In this document: in pieces, positions 12,360-23,151 of the stretch | How positions within the stretch are numbered: the stretch's first letter is position 1 | Layout: each line of letters begins with the position of its first letter | Assembly (NCBI GenBank): GCA_963693365.1 | Contig: CAVNZM010000012.1 | Coordinates: 4,836,001-4,900,000, forward strand | DNA length: 64,000 nt | Source: Amoebidium appalachense | Taxonomy: Eukaryota; Ichthyosporea | Direction: 5' to 3' | Position numbers and translations under genes: made by a program | The notes under the pieces: model-generated | Database searches by the model: none | Told to the model about the DNA's origin: nothing | What the model saw: only the letters and a program-made list of their open reading frames with translations

Positions 12360-13573
12360 CTAGCCCCTATGTTCTAGCTGTGTGTGTGGGTGTGCGCGTA
12401 GACTAGGCATTGTGCTTGCAGTCTTTTTTGTGGGGGTGTGTGCCAGAGCAGAGCGGGCACACGTGGGAGAAGGGGCAGGGCTGCTTAGCGCAGGACCGAC
12501 CGTTAATGTGGAAATTCCTGCAGTGCGTCGCGGGTAGATCCACGGGTCGGGCCAGTTTTGCCGGGCCGGGTTGCGGGCCAGGGCGGTTAGGGGTTTGACC
12601 CCCGCCGGGCTTGTGGGGCGGCTTAAAGCCGTCAAGACCACAGCCGGGCTTGGGGTACATGGGGCAGGCCGCGCTGGGGTGGTCGGGGAAGCCACAGCGC
12701 TGACATGCGTCCGGGATGAGCAGAGTGGGTGGCAGGAGGAGATCCTCGTGGAGTTGGGCGAGCAGGTTGGGACACTCGATCGGAGCCCGACCCTGCTGGT
12801 GGGCAACGGTACGGGCGTATACGTCATAGTTGTGGATCTGGGCCCACGGGTATCGGGTGCTGAGGCGAGTGATGTGCTGAGTCCAAAGTACGTCCTTGTC
12901 CGTGGGGAGGCCGAGGTGGTGCTTGGCGGCCATGTACTACATGGGTCCAAGCTTGGATCCAAATGACGAGTGAACGCAGGGGAACGGGTTTGTCATGGCG
13001 AAAAGTCTCGATGCTGCCGTCGTCGGCCATGCGCAGCTGCTGACCTTTCTTGGATGGGGCCAGGAGGGCTGCGGGGGTGAACTTATACAGGTCGACGAAA
13101 CGATTGGCGCGCAAATCTGCCAGCACATCCGCGGGGGGAAGCGGGAGTGTGCCCGGCTGAATGTCGCCAGTGTTCTCACCTGTGATGGGGGGCGCGGGCA
13201 GGGCAGGTAGGTCTAGGTCAGGGCCGAGATGCAGCCCCGGGGAAACCTCCCCGGGTGCGGAGGGCGCGGCGGGGGGCGCGGGAGGGTCGCGGTTGGTGAG
13301 AGCGGCCAGGACGCCAGCAATCTGGGTGCTGATGGCGGTGAGGGCGGCAAGGACGGCGTCTTGAGAAGTCATTGTCGGGGACGGCGGAGCCTGAGGGGGG
13401 ACTTCAGGAGTGGAGGGGAGAGTAGCCGGAGGGTCCGTGGTGCTATGGGCCGCTGGAGGCGCGTCAGTGTCCGCGGGAGCGTTGGTCAGCCTGTGGCGGA
13501 GGTCGCTGCGGGTCAGGCGCTTAGGTGCCGCGGCAGCGGCGGTGGCTGAGGCCTGGCGCTTTTTCGGCGGCAT
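12360..13573 (-). pseudogene. Gag-like protein of YR element, copy 1
   Basis: Begins MPPKKRQASATAAAAAPKRL at 13573. An Ala/Pro-rich N-terminal part is followed by a conserved middle domain (QIHNYDVYART) and zinc-binding clusters: CQRCGFPDHPSAAC (C-x2-C-x4-H-x4-C), a Cys/His group in CRNFHINGRSCAKQPCPFSH, and CPLCSGTHPHKKDC. Zinc clusters of this kind bind the element RNA. A frame change near 12,830-12,930 separates the N-terminal and zinc-finger frames; copy 2 is open across the same place. The downstream end is at about 12,360-12,403. Confidence 0.75.
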
Positions 13574-13603
13574 GCTGACCGGCGTAGGGAAAGATGGGGA
13601 GAG

Positions 13604-13952
13604 TGAAAAAAGAAAATATAGCTGTAAAGCTGTAGGTGCTAAACACAGAAGATGTGTCTGTTGCTTGCTGATCTGCTAAAAACTGTTGTGCTTATATACC
13701 TAAGGCTACCGAACTGAGCCAATCAAAATCGATCTAGTGTTATGTGAAATCTGATCCTGAGCCAATCAAACTCGGTCTAGTGATCTGTGGAATGTGATGT
13801 TTTGATCGGCTAATAGGTGCCCGTATGCGGGTAGCCGAACGCGAACTGCTAAAACATGAAACGAAGCCTACATGGTTATGTTGATATCGGACACCCATCC
13901 TACGTGTTTACCCAGAAAAATATTTATGTCAATAATTTCCACAAATAAAACC
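13604..13952 (-). repeat. split repeat A1, copy 1 (5' end)
   Basis: 349-bp repeat just upstream of the gag start in element orientation, nearly identical to A2 at 7750-8097. It probably carries the element promoter, as A1 does in related elements. Its outer edge AAATAAAACC abuts the resumed copia frame. Confidence 0.85.
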
Positions 13953-14175
13953 ACAACCGTTCCCGTCAAGGCCGTGAGAAATCCGTCTCCTTTGCCTTCT
14001 CTGCATACAATGCTAGCTCCGTCCCCGTGTCTTCCGACCCTGCCTGGGATTCCGGGTGCAACATGACTGTCTGCCCCACCCGTGAGTTCTTCCACGATCT
14101 CATTCCCCTTCCGACACCGACTCCCGTTGCTGCCTTCAACGGGACCCCCGTCCTGGCCACCCACACCGGCCATAT
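13953..14175 (+). pseudogene. copia-like protease fragment
   Basis: The copia frame resumes directly after the YR element with a basic segment, then SSDPAWDSGCNMTVCPT. DSG is the catalytic triad of a retroviral-type aspartic protease, here in the copia-typical position after the Gag zinc knuckle. The frame is cut again at 14175 by a solo LTR. Confidence 0.7.
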
Positions 14176-14387
14176 TGTTGTTTTGTGTGGGTCACACGGA
14201 GAAGCAGAGAGCACAGATGGGTGTTATGTTATACACAACACAGAGACACACAGGAGAAACACAACCGGAGAGGTGGAACGATTTCTGGAACCATAGGAAA
14301 TGAATTCAACTGCTTGATATCAACAAACTAATAAACATGTGTAAAACTCAACTTCTAGGTCTTGCCGTTAATCATGGGAAGATGACA
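14176..14387 (+). mobile_element. short solo LTR with 5-bp target duplication
   Basis: 212-bp sequence starting TGTTGTTTTGTGTGGG and ending GGGAAGATGACA, flanked on both sides by CATAT (14171-14175 and 14388-14392). Its two ends match the ends of the 812-bp LTR at 14852-15663, but the middle 600 bp is absent. It is an internally deleted LTR, or the LTR of a short non-autonomous family. TG..CA ends and 5-bp duplications are standard for LTR retrotransposons. Confidence 0.8.
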
Positions 14388-14851
14388 CATATCGTCATCA
14401 ACACCACGACCGACCATGGCACTGCCACCCTTACCATTGAGGCCTACTACACCCCGTCTGGCCAAGCCTTCCTCATCTCAACATCCCAAGCTGCTGCCGA
14501 ATACGTCGCGATCGAGGGTGATTTGAATGATGCCTCCAATCCGTCATTCCTCTTCGACCGACTCACAGGCCGTCACCTCGTCAATCTCCGTCTACACAAC
14601 GGTCTGTATTACTTCACACACTACACGATTCAACCACCCACTCGTCCTGTGGCTCTGGCTGCCACTACCAGTGTTAACCCGTCCACCTGACACCATCGTC
14701 TGGGGCACCGTGCTATGACCAGCATCAAGGAAATGGTGAAACACGACCTTGTCATCGGCCTCCCCTCGTCAGTCCTCGACTGTGATGTTCCTGATTGTCA
14801 TGGCTGCATCATGGGTAAAACCACCAAGGCTCCGTTCAAGGGTGACCGTCC
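14388..14851 (+). pseudogene. copia-like pre-integrase region fragment
   Basis: Continuation of the copia Pol frame: THIVINTTTDHGTATL through a GAG-pre-integrase-type region (LFDRLTGRHLVNLRLHNGLYYF), then VPDCHGCIMGKTTKAPFKGDRP. The last part contains C-x2-C (CHGC) of the integrase HHCC zinc domain and the copia-typical K-PF-G-R segment. A frame change lies near 14,690-14,750. It is interrupted at 14851 by the second solo LTR. Confidence 0.65.
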
Positions 14852-15663
14852 TGTTATTTTGTGTGGGTAAACGGAGTAGCAGAGAGCACAGATGGGTGTT
14901 ATGTTATACACAACACAGAGACACGCGGGAGAAACTTTCACAACCGGAGAGGTGGAACGATTTCTGGAACCATAGGAAATGAATTCAACTGCTTGCCAAA
15001 GTATTTATTTCAAGATGGAGTTCCTTTTACCCTCAGGAATGTGAAATCGATAAGCCAATCAAAAGAACGAAAACTCTATTATCCAATCAGAAAGACGAAA
15101 ACTATGAGGGTAAAATAAATCGATCGAAATGCCTGTCGACACATAGAAGATAAAACGCAATCTCCTAATGAAAGAAATCTTCTAATAAAAGTACGGAAAC
15201 ATTTAACAAAATGAAACCACTTATGTATCTATTAGTTCACATCATATATTTATACATGTTCTTAACATAACACGTCTAAATATAAGTATTCCTAATAGTT
15301 GGGGAACATAGAACAATGCTACATCGTGGGAAAAGAAGGAAGAGGAATGAGGATAGAAAGGAATGGAATGGGAAAGGAATCGACTAGAATTAATGAGGAA
15401 TGTAGGTTACTATATTTGGGAAAATAAAACGAGATCTGATTGGACAACATATTTAGACATTGACGCAAACAACAATACCGTGACGTGTGCACGGGCTAAA
15501 TAGCTCGATGTGTACACAGATCTAAGATATCTGTGCACATGGAAACGGAAAGGAAAGAAAGAAAGGAAGAAAGGAAAAGGGAAAAGGAAACAACTACAAC
15601 AAACTAATAAACAAATGTAAAACTCAACTTCTAAGTCTTGCCGTTAATCATGGGAAGATGACA
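14852..15663 (+). mobile_element. 812-bp solo LTR
   Basis: Starts TGTTATTTTGTGTGGG and ends GGGAAGATGACA, with the same termini as the 212-bp LTR upstream. It contains a TATAA-poor, A-rich middle and the block GAGGAATGTAGGTTACT, which recurs at 17880. It interrupts the copia integrase coding sequence between FKGDRP and SPLKFVDV. No clean target duplication is visible. Confidence 0.7.
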
Positions 15664-15900
15664 TCCCCACTCAAGTTTGTTGATGTGACTGTTGATGTCA
15701 ATACTCTCACACTTGTAGAAGCAGGTGCCGTGACGTCACATTCAAGTTTCCCCACTCGAGAAGACAAATGGAGAAGACTTGAAGTGGCAAGCCGGGGAAG
15801 AAAACCAAAACGGAAGAAGCACACAACGACGGTTGCCTCAGAAGACTCGAAACAGGACGGTAGCCAACGACGATATATATATATAAGAAAACACTAGTGT
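15664..15900 (+). pseudogene. copia-like integrase remnant
   Basis: Short open stretch SPLKFVDVTVDVNTL directly after the solo LTR, where the copia integrase catalytic core would begin. It soon loses similarity to an integrase and runs into TATATA sequence. Only the position and the first residues support this call. Confidence 0.35.
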
Positions 15901-15931
15901 ATATGTGACATGTCGGTGGCTAATGTTTTAT

Positions 15932-16111
15932 ACTGGGGCCCACCCAGATAAACACAAGGCATGAACATCTTGTGGACTCGGACTGATTTATAGACTGGTG
16001 GTAACCAGTTAAGACACGGGGAAGGTACATCCCGAGGACTAGGTTTAGACTGGCAGTCAACCAGCACGCCATGGCTATAGATATTTATTTATACTGGGAC
16101 GCCATCCCAGT
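15932..16111. repeat. array of four short hairpins
   Basis: Four imperfect palindromes of related sequence: 15932-15947, 15994-16009 (ACTGGTGGTAACCAGT), 16049-16064 and 16093-16111 (ACTGGGACGCCATCCCAGT). Spacing is 62, 55 and 44 bases. Each begins ACTGG and ends with CCAG after a 4-6 base loop. No coding explanation was found. Confidence 0.6.
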
Positions 16112-16368
16112 TCGACATATACATAAGTCGAATATAAAAGAAAACCAATATATATGGTGGTATATAAATAAACGACGGATGGTGGAGAAGGAAGTCCCCA
16201 CTGAAGATGCACACACAGTGTCACTGAAGATCGATGAAGACAGCAGTAGACTTTCGTTGGGAGGTGTCTCTACGCGGTGATGTGTAGACCGCTGGCCGGG
16301 GCCCCAACCTACTTGAAGACCACTGTAGATGAACGGGGGGGAGGGGGGGGGGGGGGGGGGGGGCACAC

Positions 16369-16513
16369 TCAGTCACGAAGACTGAGGGAAGCACGGTGCT
16401 GCTCGTGGGAGGGCCCAGGCAGGGCCTTGGTGAAGATGTCGGCCACGTTGTCCTTGTTGGACACGTAGGTGACGACCACATCCCCACTCTTGATGTAGTC
16501 CTTCGTGTTGCAA
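16369..16513 (-). pseudogene. copia-like RNase H C-terminal fragment
   Basis: Minus-strand frame reads CNTKDYIKSGDVVVTYVSN, then KDNVADIFTKALPGP and ends SLSLRD. ADIFTKAL is the signature end of Ty1/copia RNase H. The fragment stops at 16513, where it meets an inverted piece of LTR start sequence. It lies in the opposite orientation to the copia fragments at 7083-15900, so it comes from another insertion or an inversion. Confidence 0.8.
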
Positions 16514-16907
<394 letters not shown>

Positions 16908-16932
<25 letters not shown>

Positions 16933-17659
16933 GCAGAGTGCACAGAGGTGTCATGTAAAACACGACTAACACATTAATGAGAGGGCAATCGGAGTTGTTC
17001 ACGAGACATTGAAAGATTCAAACAACAACTGATTCTTTATTGTGCTCTCGGTTCCTTTGTACTTGCGACTTATCACCTTATCACAACTAAAGAGGGAGAA
17101 CCAATCGGTTCTATCAGAAGATAGAAGAACACATTCCGACAGAGCATACGCATTCCAACTTCTGATTAAACTAAAGTTTAGAAACTCTTACTTAAATAAA
17201 TTAAGTAATTATACATCTAGTCACTATTAACTCACATATATATTTATGTTCGTCTCTATAAAGAAACTTATTTAAATACACATATTTCCTAATAGTCGAC
17301 ACTCTCAAAGTGAAGACACTTTGCAATAAACCGAATTCCATATATAATATCTATTGTCCAATCACAACACACATATATTAATAGACAGGAATGCACAACA
17401 CGATCTACAGATGTACTCGCTCGCGACTATTGGCGAGCCATCCTTTTGAGAACAAAACTAAGCCATTTTGAAATAAAGGAAAGACAACGAGTGTAGCTAG
17501 CCAATCACGCTACCTCTCAGATAAACAGAGTAGAGCAAACAGAAATAAAATACAATAAGTTCTTATCAGGCAAGAGAGCCAGGTGTGCACAGATCTTCAG
17601 ATACCTGTGCTCACAGAAACAAGGGAGAGAGAGATACGGGGGGGGGGGGGGGGGGGGGG

Positions 17660-17757
<98 letters not shown>

Positions 17758-17880
17758 ACAAAGAAGGAAAGCAGACACGAATACAAACAAGCTAAGACAC
17801 ATACATACTTCAAGGCTCTTGCTGTCATACATGGTGACGTATTCCAACACACACTGGCACACACACACACACACACACAT
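16908..17880 (+). mobile_element. LTR-like sequence related to the solo LTRs
   Basis: Begins like the LTRs at 14176 and 14852 and shares the later block around CAGATCTTCAGATACCTGTG (compare 15519-15540). The 3' end is unclear because a (GA)n array interrupts it at 17664-17756. A further piece of the same LTR family (GAGGAATGTAGGTTACTG) begins at 17880. Confidence 0.55.
17640..17756. repeat. poly-G and (GA)n array
   Basis: About 24 G followed by about 46 GA dinucleotides, inside the LTR-like sequence. Confidence 0.9.
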
Positions 17881-18040
17881 GAGGAATGTAGGTTACTGTA
17901 TTTGGGAAAATTTAACGAGATCTGATTCTGTTTCAGGTGCCATGTTCTGAACTATCTTTTTCACATCGTTTTGCATTTTGAAAAAGAAATGCCTTGTTTT
18001 TGGAGATGTTTGTTGAAAAAAATATCAAATAATGGTTGTT

Positions 18041-18128
18041 TATGAAAAACTACTCCGGGACGTGTGTTGCCTCTAGGGGGACATCCCCTTGGACGAAAGT
18101 GAACCTGCAATGGTTGTAAACCACGGCA
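18041..18128 (-). repeat. split repeat B2, copy 2
   Basis: 88-bp repeat starting TATGAAAAACTACTCC, matching 18607-18694. It marks the 3' terminus of copy 2. Confidence 0.8.
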
Positions 18129-18258
18129 AGCCCCCAGTCATCAATTTATTGATCCGTGAGGTCCTTGTGCCCAAAAAACGGGGGAAGTCTTCGCCCCGTG
18201 AAAAAACAGCACGTATGTGTGGATCAATGGGGGTTGAGTGTGGGTGTAGGTGGGTGGG

Positions 18259-18604
18259 TGAAAAGAAAATATAGCTGTAAGGCTGTAGGTGCTAAACACA
18301 GAAGATGTGCTTGTAGCTTGCTGATCTGCTAAAAACTGTCGTGCTATATACCTAAGCCTACCGATCTGAGCCAATCAAAATCGATCTAGTGATATGTGAA
18401 ATCTGATCCGAGCCAATCAAACTCGGTCTAGTGATATGTGGAATCTGACGTTTTGATTGGCTAATAGGTGCCCGTGTGCGGGCAGCCAACCGCGAACTGC
18501 TAAAACACGAAACGAAGCCTACATGGTTATGTTGATACCGAACACTCATCCTACGTGTTTACCCAGAAAAATATTTATGTCAATAAAACTCCACAAATAA
18601 AACC
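18259..18604 (-). repeat. split repeat A2, copy 2
   Basis: About 346 bp matching A1 at 23152-23496 and the A repeats of copy 1, with more similarity within copy 2 than between copies (for example GATATGTGG in both). Confidence 0.85.
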
Positions 18605-18606
18605 TC

Positions 18607-18694
18607 TATGAAAAACTACTCCGGGACGTGTGTTGCCTCTAGGGGGACATCCCCTTGGACGAAAGTGAACCTGCAATGGTTGTAAACCACGGCA
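18607..18694 (-). repeat. split repeat B1, copy 2
   Basis: 88-bp copy of B2 between A2 and the recombinase end. It ends at CCACGGCA, as in copy 1. Confidence 0.8.
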
Positions 18695-18722
18695 CGAGAG
18701 CAGTATGCTTGCTCCAAAGGTT

Positions 18723-19795
18723 TCACTTAAGAATAGAGGCGAATACACGTGTGGTAGTGGCAGCAATGGAGGCCGGGCGAAGTCGAGTATAGATAAGGAA
18801 ACAGTCGGAGGACCATATGCATCTGCCGAGTTGTTTGATCCGGGAGTCGTCGACCCCGGCCTCAGTCAGGGCTATGGCCCCCCCTATTCGGAGGCTGTGG
18901 CCGGCAAACCGGGAGGGTGAGAGGCCCGCCTGGGAGAGGAGGGCACGGAAGTCGGCAGAGAAAGCACCCTTGGTGTAGGGAATGCCACCGAGACTGAACA
19001 GGGGGTCGTCGGGTTGACCGGACGTTGTATCCAGGAACTGCCGGAGGAGATGGGCTGGGGAGAAGTGGATGAGGGGCAGGGCAGCTAGAGTGACGTGGAC
19101 ACCTCGGGCCTGTACATCCGTCTTGGAGGTTGGCAGGTGGAGGGTGGCATGGGACAAAGTACTGGTGGGGGTGTATCTGAAGGCCACGTCCTTCCATTTA
19201 ACGTGACTGGACGGGTCGAAGGAGGTCAGGGTCTTGGAGGTAAATTCCCCCGAACGGAGGAGACCACAACAACCGACGATGAGGACCGTCCATAGCCGGA
19301 GATTGGCCGCGGAGGCCTTGGTGGGGCACTGGCCATGGAGTAGGCTGAGGTGGGAGGGCAGGAGGGACTCCCTGGTAGATGATCGGGGCCGGATGTTGTG
19401 AGAAAGCTGCCATCTGCCCACCCCTCGTAGGAACCAGGCCAGAGACTTGTCGTGGGGGCAGGGAGCAGGGAGGCCCATGTCAAGGTGGAGTCTGGTGATG
19501 GTCGAATTGTAGCCGGCCAAGGAAGAGGCCTGTATCCCTCGTTGGGCACACCAGGCGAGAAAGAGCTGCACGGTGTGGGGGGAGGCCGGGAGGTAGGACC
19601 CGGAGGAGGATTGCAGCCGAGATGCCACACAAACATCGATGAACACTTTTTGCACCCGGGAGTAAAAGGCCCGAGAGTCGAGGTTGAGACTCAGGGCCTG
19701 GCATTCGTGCAGGGTAGTGGTGGCTCGAAGCAGCTCGGCCGGAGCAAAGTGGCCCGGGGGCCAATCTGCCAGCGTTGCTCCGGAAGGGGAGATCT
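18723..19795 (-). CDS. tyrosine recombinase, copy 2
   Basis: Same enzyme as 8215-9303, open from the region of QKVFIDVCVASRLQ to the stop at 18723-18725, with HSLRIGGA and CFLIYTR. Relative to copy 1 it carries a two-codon insertion between the H-x-x-R and Tyr motifs (LGRCIWSSD instead of LGRWSSN). That changes the spacing near the Trp/His position and may impair activity. The N-terminal frame is reached only if the 26-base poly-C tract at 19796-19821 is read in the right phase. Confidence 0.75.
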
Positions 19796-19821
19796 GGGGG
19801 GGGGGGGGGGGGGGGGGGGGG
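19796..19821 (-). repeat. 26-base poly-C tract between RNase H and YR
   Basis: Run of 26 G on the + strand (C in element sense) at the exact joint of the RNase H and YR frames. The equivalent tracts in copy 1 have 22 (9282-9303) and 29 (10248-10276) bases. Confidence 0.85.
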
Positions 19822-21480
19822 TGTTATCCCAGAATAAGGATAGGAACTCGTGGACCCAGGAGGGGAAGGGGCAGGGCTCCGGTTGCAGGGAAGGTCGGAG
19901 TCGTCGGGCTCGGGGAAGTTGGTTACGAGAAATGGCATCGGCTAGATGGTTGAGGGGTCCCGGTAGGTAGGAGGCCTGTAACGTAAATTGGTATTGCATT
20001 TCCATGCGGGTGATGAACCGAATAAGTTTGGCCATCACGGGGTGGGGGGAAGACCGGGAGTGCAGGTCAGACACAGCACCCGTGTTGTTGCATAAAATAC
20101 GGACATGGTGGGGGGACCAGAAGGGGGCCCAGAGGGCCACGGCGGCTGCGATGGCCAAGAGTTCGTTGACGGAGGAACCGAGTTTACCCTCATGAGCATA
20201 GAGGGCTTGGGTGGAGGGAGACCAGGGCATGAAAAACATTGGTCGAGCCAGTGGCCCCCTAGACCCACTGATCCGGCAGCATCGGTGGCCAGGGTGGTGT
20301 ATGTGGGGGGGGGGGTGATAAGGTGCACCCCATTCCATGATGTGAGGAACTGGTGCCATTCGGTTATGTCTGCCCGGGCGGCAGCAGTCAGCCGTATGTG
20401 GTGGTGCCCGGCAAGGTGTGGGTGGTTTCGGAGAAGGGCCCATAGGCGCTGGGAGAAGGCCCGCCCGGGGGGAACCAGCTGGGCACACCAGGTGAGTTTT
20501 CCGGGGAGGGATTGCAGGTCCCGAATGGTGATGGTGGGTGTTGGGTGGGAAGTGAGGTCTGGTAGGTCCGAGAGTTTGGAAGCAGGGATCCGTGCCTCCA
20601 TGGTGACAGAGTCGAATTCGATACCGATGAAGACGATACAGGTAGCCGGGCCTTGCATCTTGTCTTCGGAGATGGCAATGTGCAGCTCTCGGCAGAGTTG
20701 CAGGAAGGTGGATAGGTGACGTTGGCACTGCTCTTGGGTGGGGGCGACTATAATCCAGTCGTCTACGTAGTGGCGGATGAGGGTAACACCGTGCTGGTGT
20801 GCCAGCCACTGGAGGGTGGCCGCGATCCGTTCCCAGATGGCTGGGCTAGATTTCAGGCCGAAGGGCAGTCTGGTGTCAACGTAAAAATGCCCCTGCCATT
20901 TGAATGCCATTAAGTGATGGTCTTCTGGTCGGATGGGCATGTGCCGAAAGCAGCCTGCACGTCTGCCCCGGCCATGTAGCAGCCGGGGCCTGCGTCGAGA
21001 ATGAGCTGGGTGACGTCCTGAAGTTCGTCGGGGTAGGTGATGCTGTCATTGACACTGCTGCCCCGGGGCCATGAGAGGTGGTGGATTCGACGGTGCTTGG
21101 GGGGGTTCCCCTTTTTAGTAACGGCGCCGATGGGGGGAGGAACGGTGGACCGGAAATTCGGCAAAGAATTGGTCCGGGGAGAGGGGGCCGCGCAGGTGGC
21201 CGAGGGCGAGTTCTTTGGCAATATCCGCCGTGATAGCGGCAGCTGCATCCGGGGTGGTGGGTAGGTTGAGGCCCACCCGAGAGGTGGAGGGGTGGAGGGG
21301 TCGCGATAGCCGATGTCGACACCGAATTCGACATCGTGGAGGAGCTGCGCGGCGAATGATTGGTAGATCTGGGTAGGAGGCCAGCAGCTCCCGGAGGCGG
21401 GACGTGTCAATGTGGTGCTGGGGCAGCGGGCGGGCTTCCGGGTCTGAGCCTCGGGGGAACGTGTGGTTAGCAAGGGTGGG
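19822..21480 (-). pseudogene. reverse transcriptase / RNase H, copy 2
   Basis: Contains RLPFGLKSSPAIWERI, RHYVDDWIIVAP (YVDD) and the RNase H motifs ATDAAGSVG, ELLAIAAAV and DAISRN. The long central frame is open from 20940 to 20035. On both sides single-base differences from copy 1 shift the frame: at about 20,940 (a 6-7 base loss around GTGCCGAAAGC), and within the RNase H near 20,240 and 20,310 (a G-run). Copy 2 keeps TGG where copy 1 has the TAG stop. Confidence 0.75.
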
Positions 21481-21504
21481 GCACCGTCGGGGATATCCCG
21501 GCAG

Positions 21505-21505
<1 letters not shown>

Positions 21506-21559
<54 letters not shown>
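21506..21559 (-). repeat. 54-base poly-C tract between gag and RT, copy 2
   Basis: Uninterrupted run of about 54 G on the + strand, in the same inter-ORF position as 11974-12010 in copy 1. Confidence 0.85.
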
Positions 21560-21562
<3 letters not shown>

Positions 21563-21906
21563 CAGGGCCCCGTGAGGTTAGAGTAGGGCAGCTGGGCCCG
21601 AGGGAGGGTTTGCAGGGAGGGCCGCGGGGCCCTGTGCAGGGGATGCCCGAGCACGCGGGGGTGTGGGCGGACACAGAGTTAGAAGAAGGGGGGGGGAGGG
21701 AGTGCTAGGTGAGTGTAAGGGGGGGGGGAGGCTCGTGGGATGGGGGGGGAGTAAAATTATGTGCAGTGGCCAGAATAAACGTCTTTGTGTAGGGACATTT
21801 ATTCTTGGGGCGCGCGCGCGCCGTAGTTGGCCTGCGAAAATTTGTACTCAGCCCTATTGGCCCGTTCTCCCGAGCTCCGTTTCCTTGTACCAGTGTATCC
21901 TAGCTC

Positions 21907-23121
21907 CTAGCCCCTATGTTCTATCTGTGTGTGTGGGTGTGCGCGTAGACTAGGCATTGTGCTTGCAGTCTTTGCGGGGGGGTGTGCCAGAGCAGAGCGG
22001 GCACACGTGGGAGAAGGGGCAGGGCTGCTTAGCGCAGGACCGACCGTTAATGTGGAAATTCCTGCAGTGCGTCGCGGGTAGATCCACGGGTCGGGCCGGT
22101 TTTGCCGGGCCGGGTTGCGGGCCAGGGCGGTTGGGGGTTTGTCCCCCGCCGGGCTTGTGGGGCGGCTTGAAGCCATCAAGACCACAGCCGGGCTTGGGGT
22201 ACATGGGGCAGGCCGCGCTGGGGTGGTCGGGGAAGCCAAGCGCTGACATGCGTCCGGGATGAGCAGAGTGGGTGGCAGGAGGAGATCCTGGTGGAGTTGG
22301 GCGAGCAGGTTGGGACACTCGATCGGAGCCCGACCCTGCTGGTGGGCAACTGTACGGGCGTACACGTCGTAGTTGTGGATCTGGGCCCACGGGTATCGGG
22401 TGCTGAGGCGAGTGATGTGCTGAGTCCAAAGTACGTCCTTTTCCGTGGGGAGGTCGAGGTGGTGCTTGGCGGCCATATAATGGGTCCAAGCTTGGATCCA
22501 AATGACGAGGGAACGCAGGGGAACGGGTTTGTCATTGCGGAAAGTCTCGATGCTGCCGTCGACGTTGGCCATGCGCAGCTGCTGACCTTTCTTGGATGGG
22601 GCCAGGAGGGCTGCGGGGGTGAACTTATACAGGTCGACGAAACGATTGGCGCGCAAATCTGCCAGCACATCCGCGGGGGGAAGCGGCAGCCTGAGTGTGC
22701 CTGGCTGAATGTCGCCAGTGTTCTCACCTGTAATGGGGGGCGCGGGCAGGGCAGGTAGGTCCAGGTCAGGGCCCAGATGCAGCCCCGGGGAAACCTCCCC
22801 GGGTGCGGAGGGCGCGGCTGGGGGCGCGGGAGGGTCGCGGTTGGTGAGAGCGGCCAGGACGCCGGCCATCTGGGTGCTGAGGGCGGTGAGGGCGGCAAGG
22901 ATGGCGTCCTGAGAAGTCATCGGCGGGGACGGCGGGGCCTGAGGAGGGACTTCAGGAGTAGAGGGGAGAGTAGCCGGAGGGTCCGTGGTGGTATGGGCAT
23001 CCGGAGGCGGGTCAGTGCCTGCGGGAGCGTTGGTCAGCCTGTGGCGGAGGTCGCTGCGGGTCAGGCGCTTAGGTGCCGCGGCAGGGGCGGTGGCTGAGGC
23101 CTGGCGCTTTTTCGGCGGCAT
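21907..23121 (-). CDS. Gag-like protein of YR element, copy 2
   Basis: A single open frame of 404 codons starting MPPKKRQASATAPAAAPKRL at 23121. The central domain matches copy 1 (HNYDVYARTVAHQQGRAPIE). Around 22,240 one base is missing relative to copy 1, so the first CCHC knuckle (CQRCGFPDH in copy 1) falls out of frame here and the C-terminal zinc clusters lie in another frame (21950-22501). The long frame is therefore misleading: the N-terminal two thirds are intact and the zinc-binding end is shifted. Confidence 0.7.
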   Translation of the reverse strand: MPPKKRQASATAPAAAPKRLTRSDLRHRLTNAPAGTDPPPDAHTTTDPPATLPSTPEVPPQAPPSPPMTSQDAILAALTALSTQMAGVLAALTNRDPPAPPAAPSAPGEVSPGLHLGPDLDLPALPAPPITGENTGDIQPGTLRLPLPPADVLADLRANRFVDLYKFTPAALLAPSKKGQQLRMANVDGSIETFRNDKPVPLRSLVIWIQAWTHYMAAKHHLDLPTEKDVLWTQHITRLSTRYPWAQIHNYDVYARTVAHQQGRAPIECPNLLAQLHQDLLLPPTLLIPDACQRLASPTTPARPAPCTPSPAVVLMASSRPTSPAGDKPPTALARNPARQNRPDPWIYPRRTAGISTLTVGPALSSPAPSPTCARSALAHPPAKTASTMPSLRAHPHTQIEHRG

Positions 23122-23151
23122 GCTGACCGGCGTAGGGAAAGATAGGGAGAA

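Larger units (their letters stand above)
7532..13952 (-). mobile_element. tyrosine-recombinase retrotransposon, copy 1
   Basis: Full-span element read on the minus strand: repeat A1 (13604-13952), gag, RT/RNase H, YR, B1 (8100-8186), A2 (7750-8097), about 130 bp of spacer, then B2 (7532-7618). A1 matches A2 and B1 matches B2. This is the split-direct-repeat architecture of Ngaro/PAT-type YR retrotransposons; DIRS1-type elements have inverted termini instead. No methyltransferase or hydrolase domain was noticed. It sits inside a copia-like Gag-Pol with no obvious target duplication, as expected for recombinase integration. Subtracting an internal 967-bp tandem duplication leaves about 5454 bp, essentially the length of copy 2. 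The coding regions are broken. Confidence 0.85.
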
